Assembly (NCBI GenBank): GCA_001899205.1
Contig: MKVL01000010.1
Coordinates: 881,569-945,568 of the forward strand
Direction: 5' to 3'
Length of the DNA stretch: 64,000 nucleotides
Source of the DNA: Mesorhizobium sp. 65-26
GTDB lineage: Bacteria > Pseudomonadota > Alphaproteobacteria > Rhizobiales > Rhizobiaceae
Below are positions 26,409 to 34,699 of the stretch, piece after piece. Made by a program: the position numbers and the translations under genes. Every line of letters starts with the position of its first letter. Positions within the stretch are counted from its first letter, which is position 1. The notes beneath the pieces are model-generated. The model was not told where the DNA came from. It ran no database searches and worked only from the letters and a program-made list of their open reading frames with translations.

Positions 26409-27662
26409 ATGCCGACGAATCTATCCGCTCCGACGCGTCTGCTCGACCGGCTTGCCGGCGCCGGCCTTGCCGGGGTGGCGGAGACCTACGCGCGGCTGGC
26501 CGCGCCGATCGGCGCGATTGCCTTTGCCCTTTATATCCTGCTCACCGCGCTGACCGCCTGGATCATGCCCGACGCCAATTGGGACATGCTCCCTTACCTT
26601 TCGATCGCCGAGGAGGGTGTCTATCCCCAACCCCAGGCGCTGCACGACTATGCCTATGGCACGGTGAAGGCCGGCGTCTCGGCCAGCGACTACAAAAGGC
26701 TGACCGACGACGCGGGCGGCTTTCGCAGCCACATGGCGCAGGATGCCGGTGACTTCCACTCGCTGCTCGGCATGTATCGCATAAAGTTCCTCTACGCCGA
26801 GATCCTGTCCGGTCTCAGCCGCGTCATGTCCCCGATCGAGGCGATGCGGCTGGTGCAGGTCTTCTCGGTGCTCTTGCTCGGCGCGGCCACGCTGCTGTGG
26901 CTGCGCTCGCAAGGCGCGCTGGCGCTGGCGCCGCTGGCCGGCGCCGTGCTGATCATGGCTGATTTCGGCGACGCGGCGCGCGCCGCGACGCCGGACCTTC
27001 TGTGTTCCGCCGTGCTTCTCGCCGGGCTCTACGCCTATATGCGCGGGCGGCAGGTCGCGACGGCGCTTCTTTTGTTCCTGGCCTTCATGGTACGGCCCGA
27101 CAATATCGTTTTTCTTGCCGTGTTCGCTGTGCTGCTGGTCGCATTCAGGCAGAAGGCCTGGGGAGCTCTGGTCGGCTTCGGTGTCTCCTTCGTCATCTAT
27201 TTCGCCATCTCGCGCTGGGCTCAGCACCCCGGCTGGTGGCCGCATCTGTGGTTCTCCAGCTATGACCAGCACTACAATATGGACGGCTTCGATCCTCCCT
27301 TTTCCCCGGTCGTCTACTTCAGGATTTTCGCCTTGGCGCTGGCGCGCGCCGTCACCATCAACAGCTGGGTGGGGGTGTCGGTTCTGGCGTTGGCGGGATG
27401 GTACGGGCTCGATCGCGCCGGCTTCCGCCTGGATCGTCGCGCCGGCATCCTGTTTGCGGCACTTGTCATCGGCGTGCTGGCGAAGTTCACGGTCTTTCCG
27501 ATCCCCGACACGCGCATCTATTTCCCCTGCCTGTTGCCGCCGTTCCTGCTTCTGGCGCCGTCGCTGATGGCGTTGTGGGTGTCGGCGGGCAGAGGCGAGC
27601 CGGAGGCCGCGGTCCGGTCGACCGTCGACGCCGAGGATGTCAGGCCTTTGCTTGAGCGATAA
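26409..27662 (+). CDS. Polytopic membrane protein, GT-C glycosyltransferase candidate
   Basis: 417 aa with about 9-10 hydrophobic helices. The first helix is followed by a long external loop holding MPDANWDMLPY, an Asp-containing segment placed where lipid-phosphate-sugar-dependent GT-C transferases keep their catalytic acid. I recognise no named family. As the last gene of a set that seems to build and flip a polyprenyl-phosphate pentose, it is the best candidate for the transferase using that donor outside the membrane. This is inference from topology and context only. Confidence 0.65.
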   Translation: MPTNLSAPTRLLDRLAGAGLAGVAETYARLAAPIGAIAFALYILLTALTAWIMPDANWDMLPYLSIAEEGVYPQPQALHDYAYGTVKAGVSASDYKRLTDDAGGFRSHMAQDAGDFHSLLGMYRIKFLYAEILSGLSRVMSPIEAMRLVQVFSVLLLGAATLLWLRSQGALALAPLAGAVLIMADFGDAARAATPDLLCSAVLLAGLYAYMRGRQVATALLLFLAFMVRPDNIVFLAVFAVLLVAFRQKAWGALVGFGVSFVIYFAISRWAQHPGWWPHLWFSSYDQHYNMDGFDPPFSPVVYFRIFALALARAVTINSWVGVSVLALAGWYGLDRAGFRLDRRAGILFAALVIGVLAKFTVFPIPDTRIYFPCLLPPFLLLAPSLMALWVSAGRGEPEAAVRSTVDAEDVRPLLER

Positions 27663-27702
27663 TCCGGGCTGACGCCGCCGCCGGGGCAGGGTCGCGGCGC
27701 AC

Positions 27703-27720
27703 TTGCGGCGTGTCGCAAAC
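27703..27720. promoter_or_regulatory. GTCGCAAA box before the third FAD-GcvT gene
   Basis: TTGCG at 27703-27707 and CGCAA at 27714-27718 are inverted with 6 bp between, and GTCGCAAA (27712-27719) is an exact copy of the 8-mer also found upstream of the GlxA-type regulator, the corrinoid/MttB divergent region and the metV-metF operon. It lies about 90 bp before ATG 27811. Confidence 0.5.
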
Positions 27721-27810
27721 AGGCGGTAGCGCGGCCCTTGTCCTCTGCATATTGTGCGCCATTCGAACGGGCGCCGATGCGCCAACCTTATCACTCTGGA
27801 GTCGCGGGCA

Positions 27811-30372
27811 ATGGCAGGGTTTCCGAAAAAGGCGAAGGTCGTCATCGTTGGCCTGGGCGGCATTGTCGGCGCGTCCGTTGCCCATCACCTGATCGAGCGC
27901 GGTTGGGACGACATCGTCGGCATAGACAAGTCGGGCATCCCGACCGACATCGGCTCGACGGCGCATGCCTCGGACTTCTGCTACACGACCAGCCACGATT
28001 TCCTCTCCTGCTGGACGACGCTCTACTCCATCGATTTCTACGAGAAGATGGGTCACTACGCGCGCGTCGGCGGCCTCGAGGTCGCCCGAGTCGGCGACGA
28101 CGGCCGCATGGACGAGATCAAGCGCAAGGTGGCTTCCGCCAAGGCCTTCGGAACCCGCGCGCGCCTGATCGAGCCGGCCGAGATCAAGGAGAAGTTCCCG
28201 CTCATCGAGGAACATCTGGTGCAGGGCGGCCTGTGGGATCCGGATGCGGGTCTCGTCATCCCGCGTTCGCAGACGGTTGCCGGCAAGCTGGTCGACCAGG
28301 GCGTCGCCGCCGGCAAGCTGCAAGCCTTCGCCAACACCTCCGCCAAGTCGCTGGTCGTCGAGAATGGCCGCATCAAGGGCGTGGTGACCGATCGCGGCAC
28401 GATCGAGGCAGACTATGTCGTGGTCTGCACGGGCATCTGGGGCCGGCTCACCGCGGCGCTGGTGGGCGAGGACCTGCCTGTCATGCCGATCGACCATCCG
28501 CTGACCTTCTTCGGTCCGTACAACGAGTTCGCCGGCACCGGCAAGGAGATCGGCTGGCCGCTGCTGCGCGACCAGGGCAATTCGGCCTATATGCGCGACA
28601 CGGGTGATCCGAAGACTGCCGAGGGCGGCCAGATCGAATGGGGCTACTACGAGGAGACGAACCCGCGCCTTTGCCATCCGCGCGACCTCCTGGAAAAGGA
28701 CCAGGCGCGGCTGTCGCCCTCGCAGCGCGACCTCGACATGGAGCAGATCATGGCGCCGCTGGAGCGCGCCATGGAACTGACGCCTATCCTCGGCGAGCTC
28801 GGCTACAATGAAGGCCATTCCTTCAACGGCCTACTGCAAGTGACCACCGATGGCGGCCCGTCCATGGGCGAGAGCCAGAAGGTGAGGGGCTTGTGGTATG
28901 CCGTCGCCATCTGGGTCAAGGACGGCCCCGGCATGGGCAAGCTGATCGCCGACTGGATGACGGACGGCCGCACTGAGGTCGACCATCACGCCATCGACTA
29001 TTCGCGCTTCTATCCCCACCAGACGCAGGAGCAGTTCATCTGGGATCGCTGCACCGAAACGGCGATGAAGGTGTACAATCCGGCGGTGCATCCGCGTGAG
29101 CCCTTCTCCAAGGGTCGCAACATCCGCCGCTCGCCCTTCTGGGAGCGCGAGAAGGAGCTCGGCGGCTATTTCATGGAGTTGGGCGGCTGGGAGCGCGCGC
29201 ATGGCTACGCCGCAAACGAGCATCTGCTTGAAAAATACGGCAACCGCGTGCCGGTGCGCGAGAACGAGTGGGACAACCGTCATTTCTGGCGCGTCTCCAA
29301 TGCCGAGCATCTGGCGATGAGCGAGGATTGCGGCATCGTCAATCTCTCGCACTTCTCGATGTACGACGTCGAAGGCCCGGACCATGTCGCGCTGCTGGAG
29401 TGGCTGTGCGCGGCCAAGATCGGCGGCGACAACAACATCGGCAAGGGCATCTACACCCACTTCCTCGACGAGGAAGGCATGGTGCGCGCCGACTTCACCG
29501 TCATCCGCATGGCCGATCGCTGCCGGGTGATCGATGGCGCCGACGCCGGCCCGCGCGACTTCCGCTACATGCAGCGCACCGCGCAGGACAAGGGTTTCGA
29601 CGTCACTGTAACCGACGTGACCGAGAAATACGTCACCATCGGCATCTGGGGGCCGAACGCCCGCGCAACCCTGCAGAAGGTGGTCGAGAACCCGGAAGGG
29701 CTGACGCCGGAGAATTTTCCATTCGCGGCGATCAAGCCGATCCGCATCGGCGGCAAGGACGTCACCGCCTTCCGCATCTCCTATGTCGGTGAGCAAGGCT
29801 GGGAATTGCATATGCGCTATGAGGACGGACTCGCCGTCTGGGACGCGCTGCGCTCCACCGGTGTCATGCCGTTCGGCGTCGAGACCTACGCCAACACGCG
29901 CCGCATGGAAAAGAGCCTGCGGCTGCAGAACGCCGACCTCCTGACGGAATACAATCTGCTGGAAGCAGACCTTGCCCGCCCGAAGGTCAAGGAGAACGAC
30001 TTCTGCGGCAAGGCCAGGCACGTCGAATACCGCGCCCGCGAGCATCAGCCGGCGATGCTGTGCACGCTGGTGATGACCGACAACATCGATGCCAAGGGCG
30101 TCGCGCGCTATCCGGTCGGCATCATGCCCGTTATGGATCCGGCCACCGGCGAGACGCTGGTCGATGAGCTCGGCCGCCGCTCCTTCACCACTTCGGTTGC
30201 CTATGGTCCGACGATCGGCAAGAACATCGCGCTCGCTTATCTGCCGCATGCCTATGCGCAGGAGGGCCGCAAGCTCAATGTCGAATATTTCGGCGAAACC
30301 TATCCGGTGGAGGTGGCCGGCGTAGGTTACAAGCCGCTCTATGATCCGGAGAACCTCAAGCCGCGCAGCTGA
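27811..30372 (+). CDS. FAD-dependent demethylating dehydrogenase with GcvT domain (third, divergent paralogue)
   Basis: 853 aa, about 40 longer than the paralogues at 1813 and 6337. GLGGIVG at residues 14-20 replaces the usual GGG loop, and GSTAHASD places His52 at the covalent-FAD position. A GcvT/THF domain covers about residues 440-850 (GVETYANTRRMEKSLRLQNADL). ATG 27811 was chosen over 27754 because the FAD loop then falls at the usual distance. It is a single gene with its own GTCGCAAA box and a terminator, separate from the other N-demethylase operon, so likely controlled with the corrinoid module and using another N-methyl substrate. Confidence 0.85.
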   Translation: MAGFPKKAKVVIVGLGGIVGASVAHHLIERGWDDIVGIDKSGIPTDIGSTAHASDFCYTTSHDFLSCWTTLYSIDFYEKMGHYARVGGLEVARVGDDGRMDEIKRKVASAKAFGTRARLIEPAEIKEKFPLIEEHLVQGGLWDPDAGLVIPRSQTVAGKLVDQGVAAGKLQAFANTSAKSLVVENGRIKGVVTDRGTIEADYVVVCTGIWGRLTAALVGEDLPVMPIDHPLTFFGPYNEFAGTGKEIGWPLLRDQGNSAYMRDTGDPKTAEGGQIEWGYYEETNPRLCHPRDLLEKDQARLSPSQRDLDMEQIMAPLERAMELTPILGELGYNEGHSFNGLLQVTTDGGPSMGESQKVRGLWYAVAIWVKDGPGMGKLIADWMTDGRTEVDHHAIDYSRFYPHQTQEQFIWDRCTETAMKVYNPAVHPREPFSKGRNIRRSPFWEREKELGGYFMELGGWERAHGYAANEHLLEKYGNRVPVRENEWDNRHFWRVSNAEHLAMSEDCGIVNLSHFSMYDVEGPDHVALLEWLCAAKIGGDNNIGKGIYTHFLDEEGMVRADFTVIRMADRCRVIDGADAGPRDFRYMQRTAQDKGFDVTVTDVTEKYVTIGIWGPNARATLQKVVENPEGLTPENFPFAAIKPIRIGGKDVTAFRISYVGEQGWELHMRYEDGLAVWDALRSTGVMPFGVETYANTRRMEKSLRLQNADLLTEYNLLEADLARPKVKENDFCGKARHVEYRAREHQPAMLCTLVMTDNIDAKGVARYPVGIMPVMDPATGETLVDELGRRSFTTSVAYGPTIGKNIALAYLPHAYAQEGRKLNVEYFGETYPVEVAGVGYKPLYDPENLKPRS

Positions 30373-30399
30373 GGCTCGGACGTATAATTCTTGAATGTG

Positions 30400-30428
30400 A
30401 AAGCCCGGCCCAGGTCGGGCTTTTTCCT
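30400..30428 (+). terminator. Rho-independent terminator after the third FAD-GcvT gene
   Basis: AAAGCCCG at 30400-30407 pairs with CGGGCTTT at 30416-30423 around an 8-base loop and is followed by further T residues. Confidence 0.8.
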
Positions 30429-30433
30429 TTTGT

Positions 30434-31297
30434 ATGGTGAGATTCTCGCATAGCGTCGCGCTGGGCGGAGTGGACAGCTTGCAACGGTTTGGCTGGGATA
30501 AAGTGAGCGACGCGTTCGTGTTCAGAATGAACGAGAATGTTCCCGTTCATGTGAGCTGGACTTTTGCCGTCCCTGCCGTCCTGCCTTTCCTGGGCGAGTG
30601 GTCGACGCGACCCGGAACTGCCCTGACCCATACCGTCATACTCGCCGCACTTTTGTTCCTGTCGGTGCTACTGCATGAACTTGCCCACGTTTGGGCAGCG
30701 CGGCGGAGAGGCATCGGTACGGAACGGATAGACCTTTACCTGCTCGGCGGAATTGCCTGGTTCAAACCCGGCAAGACTTCGCTCTATGGCTGGGCATGGA
30801 TCGCATTCGCGGGTCCTTTGGCAAACATCATTCTGGCCCTGGTGTTTGTCGCCGCTTACCATCTTGTTGCCCGGCCCTTGCCGGTCGAGACGGACGGCTT
30901 TTTCAATTCACCGCCGCCAAGGTCGGACACCATTCTGGAATGGGCGCTTTGGCTTGGAGCGCTTGTGAATACGGCTTTGGCCATCCTCAATCTTCTGCCG
31001 GCCTTTCCGCTGGATGGTGGGGCGATCGCCAAGCGATTGCTCACGCCGCGCTTCGGCGCGGGCAACGCCGCGCGGATCGTCGGCTTCTGCGGCGTCGTGC
31101 TCTCTACATTGCGTTTTGTCGTCATGCTGGCGGCGGCAATAGCCGGGACTATGGTGTGGATCCCCCCGCCCTTCAAACCGAATTGGCGCGCGTTTCGCGG
31201 GCCAAGCCGAAAGAAGGTTCCTTCGCAGTTTCCGGCGGCCGATCCCGCCTCCGAAGTTGAATGGCGAGGCAAGGGCGGATGGCCTGTCAAGAAATGA
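30434..31297 (+). CDS. Site-2 protease family zinc metalloprotease (M50)
   Basis: 287 aa. HELAH at residues 81-85 is the HExxH zinc motif inside a membrane helix, and NLLPAFPLDGG at about residue 190 supplies the third ligand Asp. These features define the S2P/SpoIVFB intramembrane proteases, which cut transmembrane substrates such as anti-sigma factors. The protein has no CBS domains. ATG 30434 lies just after the preceding terminator; ATG 30527 (MNENVPVHVSW) is an alternative nearer the usual family start. No anti-sigma partner is adjacent. Confidence 0.85.
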   Translation: MVRFSHSVALGGVDSLQRFGWDKVSDAFVFRMNENVPVHVSWTFAVPAVLPFLGEWSTRPGTALTHTVILAALLFLSVLLHELAHVWAARRRGIGTERIDLYLLGGIAWFKPGKTSLYGWAWIAFAGPLANIILALVFVAAYHLVARPLPVETDGFFNSPPPRSDTILEWALWLGALVNTALAILNLLPAFPLDGGAIAKRLLTPRFGAGNAARIVGFCGVVLSTLRFVVMLAAAIAGTMVWIPPPFKPNWRAFRGPSRKKVPSQFPAADPASEVEWRGKGGWPVKK

Positions 31298-31376
31298 CCT
31301 GGAATGCCTGGAAGCGGCATCCGTTACCAACGGTTCCCGGCTTTTGCATCGGGCGATTTTAGCCTAGCTTCATCCC

Positions 31377-32219
31377 ATGTCTGCCAATGCTAGACATCTC
31401 CGTTCCGGCAGTGCCGCGTTGGCGCTGACGTTGTCGCTGACTACGGCTGCCCGGGCGGCCGAGCCCGTCGACGTCGAACTGGTGCTGGCCGTCGACGTGT
31501 CCCTGTCGATGTCCGCGGAAGAGCTGGAAATCCAGCGCCACGGCTATGCGGCCGCGTTGACGCATGAGAGCGTCCTGCGCGCCATCGCTGGCGGAGCGTA
31601 TGGCAAGATCGCGGTGACCTATGTGGAATGGGCCGGCACGCATTGGCAGCGTGTCGTGGTGCCCTGGACGGTGATTGCCGGTCGTGCCGATGCCGAGCGC
31701 GTGGTGCGTCGGCTGGATGCGCTGCCGCCGGACAGCGCGCGACGCACCTCGATTTCCGGAGCGCTGTCCTTCGGCGCCGATCTGTTCGCCGAGAGCAGTT
31801 TTCAGGGCACGCGGCGCGTCATCGACATTTCCGGCGACGGACCCAACAACCAGGGAGCGCCTGTGGCCGGCGTTCGTGACGAAGTCGTCGGGGAGGGGAT
31901 CGTCATCAACGGCCTGCCGCTGATGACGCGTGCCGGCTTCAGCAGCGGCTATGACATTGGCGATCTCGATCGATACTATTCCGATTGCGTCATCGGCGGA
32001 CCCGGCGCCTTCATGATCCCTGTCAACGACTGGACGCAGTTTCCGGAGGCCGTGCGCCGCAAGCTGGTGCTTGAGCTGGCTGGGCAGGCGCCGCCGACCA
32101 AAGCCGGGGAAGCCGCCGGGCGGCCGCCCGTGGTGCTGGCGCAGGGTACGGTGCCCGCCGATTGCATGGTGGGCGAAAAGATGTGGCGCGACCGAAACTG
32201 GCAGCGCGACAGCCGCTAG
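31377..32219 (+). CDS. DUF1194 domain exported protein (VWA-like)
   Basis: 280 aa. A signal peptide (ALALTLSLTTAARAA) is followed by VELVLAVDVSLSMSAEELE, a MIDAS-like DxSxS metal site, and VIDISGDGPNNQG, the second VWA loop. DUF1194 proteins are periplasmic VWA-fold proteins of unknown function, common in alphaproteobacteria. The stop codon TAG is the outer end of a long hairpin element. No operon partner lies close by. Confidence 0.85.
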   Translation: MSANARHLRSGSAALALTLSLTTAARAAEPVDVELVLAVDVSLSMSAEELEIQRHGYAAALTHESVLRAIAGGAYGKIAVTYVEWAGTHWQRVVVPWTVIAGRADAERVVRRLDALPPDSARRTSISGALSFGADLFAESSFQGTRRVIDISGDGPNNQGAPVAGVRDEVVGEGIVINGLPLMTRAGFSSGYDIGDLDRYYSDCVIGGPGAFMIPVNDWTQFPEAVRRKLVLELAGQAPPTKAGEAAGRPPVVLAQGTVPADCMVGEKMWRDRNWQRDSR

Positions 32220-32308
32220 AGCAATGCCGGCGAAAATTGAATCGCCGGCATTGCTCTAACTCTTTGTTTTTACGCAATTCCCAAGGGAAAGCGCTTCGCG
32301 CTTTTCCC
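32217..32308. repeat. Intergenic hairpin repeat, two stem-loops joined by a TCTTTGTTTTTACGCAATTC segment
   Basis: The first hairpin has 17-bp perfect arms at 32217-32233 and 32242-32258 around an 8-base loop, and its left arm begins with the TAG stop of the DUF1194 gene. The linker includes TCTTTGTTTTTACGCAATTC (32261-32280), a sequence I recall as recurrent between genes of Mesorhizobium-type genomes. A second hairpin follows: GGGAAAGCGC at 32285-32294 and GCGCTTTTCCC at 32298-32308, with one bulged base. Confidence 0.7.
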
Positions 32309-32476
32309 GGCAAAACCGCGACGCACTTCTGCTAGGAATAGCTCTAGGCTGGGTATCGCGACCGTCGCTGAACCTCAAATCCACCACATTGGGCCGGTTG
32401 CCTGTCCGCCGCCGGGACGGCGAGGCGAATGCGCGCCATGATGTCGCCCAGGGCAGCCAAAACGGGGATATGTCTT

Positions 32477-32800
32477 ATGAAACGTCTCGCGATACTGACC
32501 GCCGTCGCGTCGGTCCTGGCCGGCAGTGCCAACGCCGCCTGCGTCATGTTCGAGGATGCGGGCTTCGGCGGCCGCGCCTTGCCGATGGGGCCAGACGATT
32601 CCGTGAATTTTCGCGCCGGCCAGTTCTGGAACGATCGCGTCTCGTCGGTGCTCGTGCGCCGCGGCTGCACATTGGTGGCCTACGAGGATTCCTGGCGGCG
32701 GGGCCGTTCGATCGAAATCCAGCGCAGGATCCGCAATCTCGACGACATAGGATGGAACGACCGGATATCGTCCGCCGAATGCTATTGCGAGGGCTACTGA
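32477..32800 (+). CDS. Small exported beta/gamma-crystallin-like protein
   Basis: 107 aa with a signal peptide (MKRLAILTAVASVLAGSANA). The mature part has two Greek-key-like repeats: CVMFEDAGFGGRALPM with WNDRVSSVLV, and LVAYEDSWRRGRSIEI with WNDRISSAEC. These match the beta/gamma-crystallin and I36 peptidase-inhibitor-like folds. Four cysteines may make disulfides in the periplasm. ATG 32477 is chosen over 32429 for the signal peptide. A protein-binding or calcium-binding role is possible; the precise function is unknown. Confidence 0.75.
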   Translation: MKRLAILTAVASVLAGSANAACVMFEDAGFGGRALPMGPDDSVNFRAGQFWNDRVSSVLVRRGCTLVAYEDSWRRGRSIEIQRRIRNLDDIGWNDRISSAECYCEGY

Positions 32801-32816
32801 GAGAAAAGGCTGCTAT

Positions 32817-33665
32817 TCAGGACGCCGCGCTTCTGATCATGCGCTCCAGCGCGTCGGCCATGCGCGGCATCGAGGCTACCTCGCCCGCGTCCTGCGGCAC
32901 CCTGCCGGGCGTCTTGTTCGCATCCATCAGATAGGTCTTGCCGTCGTGGACCGCGAAGTCGAACTTGCCATAGTCGAAGCCGAGTTCCTTGCGTCGCTGG
33001 CGTAGGTCGTCGGGGATCGGACAGGGCTCGCTGCGAAACACGCCCGCGCCCTTCACGATAGGGTCGTGTGAAACGAAGCGGCCGCAGAAATCATAATCGC
33101 CGCAGAAGAGCCAATAGCGCAGCGCAAAGCCGTCCGGCTCGATTTCGGGCAGGAACCTTTCGACCAGAAGGTCCGGATCGTCGAAAATGTCGGGCGCCAC
33201 TTCGGAGGCGCGTTCGAAGACCGGGTATTCGTTCATCACCTTGGCCTCCGGGAAAGGCAATGGACGCCCTTCCTTCTGTGCGCGGCGGTTGAGGCGGCTT
33301 TCCGGCAAGCCACCGCAATTCAGGATGCTCTTGACGATCACGGGGCCATCCCAGCCATCGTGGGGGGCAACTCTTGCCGTGCTGACGCGCGGCTTCGAAA
33401 TGTCGCTCACGCCGATGTTGAGGCAAAATGGAAAGGTTCGCCCGTATTCGGCATAGGCCGGATCGACCCGTGTCGCATCCACGTGAAGGATCGCGGCGTC
33501 GCCCTTCAAGCTGGTCGAGAAACCCTGCGAGATCGTCCAGGAATGCCCCCGCCGGCGCAGATCCGCCAGGATGGCGTGGACCATGTAGCTGCTTTCGGCT
33601 CGTCGAAACAGTTTGCGCTCGAGCAATCGGTCGTGCTCGTGCGTGATTACCACGATGTGCGCCAC
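32817..33665 (-). CDS. ATP-grasp-like hypothetical protein
   Basis: 282 aa. VIVKSILNCGG resembles the ATP-grasp lysine strand, and KFDFAVHDGKTYLMDANKTPG near the C-terminus matches the metal-binding end of the fold, with Asp and Asn as ligands. LVERFLPE fits the hinge. ATP-grasp enzymes join carboxylates to amines or thiols; no substrate can be proposed here. The start is GTG 33665 behind a G-rich stretch. It is convergent with the crystallin-like gene and has no operon partner. Confidence 0.7.
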   Translation of the reverse strand: MAHIVVITHEHDRLLERKLFRRAESSYMVHAILADLRRRGHSWTISQGFSTSLKGDAAILHVDATRVDPAYAEYGRTFPFCLNIGVSDISKPRVSTARVAPHDGWDGPVIVKSILNCGGLPESRLNRRAQKEGRPLPFPEAKVMNEYPVFERASEVAPDIFDDPDLLVERFLPEIEPDGFALRYWLFCGDYDFCGRFVSHDPIVKGAGVFRSEPCPIPDDLRQRRKELGFDYGKFDFAVHDGKTYLMDANKTPGRVPQDAGEVASMPRMADALERMIRSAAS

Positions 33666-33760
33666 TGTGGCCCCCCGGCCGCCTTCCGTTTCAGCAGGTG
33701 ATAATATAAAGCACTCACCTAGGGGAAGTGCATGGCACTAAAAAAGGGGGAGGCGGGGGC

Positions 33761-34555
33761 ATGTCCGACCTGTGGGCAAATCTTTTCCGGACTTGGGATC
33801 TCATCAAGGCGCCCTTGCGCCCGCATCCCGATGTCGTTGAGGTCATGAAGCGCGAGCTTCGGACGGACAGCGCGGAAGTGGCGCTTTTCGGCGTGACGCC
33901 CGAGTTTGCCAGGTTCGGCAAATCTCTTGTGGCGATCGATGCCAATCCGCACATGATCGGCGCGTTGTGGATCGGGGACGACGCATCCCGCAAGGTGGTC
34001 AATGGCAACTGGCTTGACCTTCCATTGCCGGACAAGAATATCGACGCCATCGTCGGTGACGGATGTCTTTCGGCGGTCACTACCGAAGCCCAACGCCTGC
34101 AATGCCTGGCGGAGATGGCTCGCGTGTTGAAGCCGGGCGGACGCGCCGGCATCAGGCTGTTCGCACGGCCAAAAAAGACCGAGCCGCTGGAAGCGATCAA
34201 GGCTGATGCGCTTGCCGGCAGGATGAAGGCGATTGCCGAGATCGTGCTGCGAACGGCGCTTTCGTTGCCCGTCGCCGCGCCCGACTACGGCCTCAAGATG
34301 TCGGCCGTCCTCGACGCGATCAACGAGATGTTCGGCGATCGCAAGGAGCTCATGGCGGCGACTGGCTGGGAGCCTGGGGCCTTCGCGTTCATCGATCTCT
34401 ACAAGGGCTCAGATACAATCTGCTGCTGGCTGAACGAGGACATCCATGTCGCGGAAGCCTCGCGCTACTTCGACGATGTCCGGCTTGTCGCCAGTGGCGG
34501 CTATGCGGTCGCCGAGCGCTGCCCCGTGCTGGTCATGAGCGGGCCACGCATTTGA
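33761..34555 (+). CDS. SAM-dependent methyltransferase, class I
   Basis: 264 aa. AEVALFGVTPEFARFGKSLVAIDANPHMI is the SAM-binding motif I and the acidic end of strand 2, and EMARVLKPGGRAGIRLFA is motif III-like (LKPGG). It is a Rossmann methyltransferase of unknown substrate. ATG 33761 follows GGGGGAGGCGGGGGC, so I prefer it to 33728. It is a single gene, divergent from the ATP-grasp-like gene. An association with that gene is possible but unsupported. Confidence 0.8.
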   Translation: MSDLWANLFRTWDLIKAPLRPHPDVVEVMKRELRTDSAEVALFGVTPEFARFGKSLVAIDANPHMIGALWIGDDASRKVVNGNWLDLPLPDKNIDAIVGDGCLSAVTTEAQRLQCLAEMARVLKPGGRAGIRLFARPKKTEPLEAIKADALAGRMKAIAEIVLRTALSLPVAAPDYGLKMSAVLDAINEMFGDRKELMAATGWEPGAFAFIDLYKGSDTICCWLNEDIHVAEASRYFDDVRLVASGGYAVAERCPVLVMSGPRI

Positions 34556-34667
34556 TACTGCGCGACGCCGTCTGCGTCTCGCGGAACAGGGTTCACCGTG
34601 AATTGAACCATAGCGGTTCAGGGCGCGTAGTGCTTGATTGACAAGCCTTTTGGCGTCTGTGACACAA

Positions 34668-34694
34668 TTCCCCTTCGGTAAAACAAAAGGGGAA
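34668..34694 (+). promoter_or_regulatory. Hairpin covering the ribosome site of the substrate-binding protein gene
   Basis: TTCCCCTT (34668-34675) is perfectly complementary to AAGGGGAA (34687-34694). The right arm is the ribosome-binding site of the gene starting at 34700, so folding would hide it. An 11-base loop separates the arms. Confidence 0.5.
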
Positions 34695-34699
34695 CTTCA

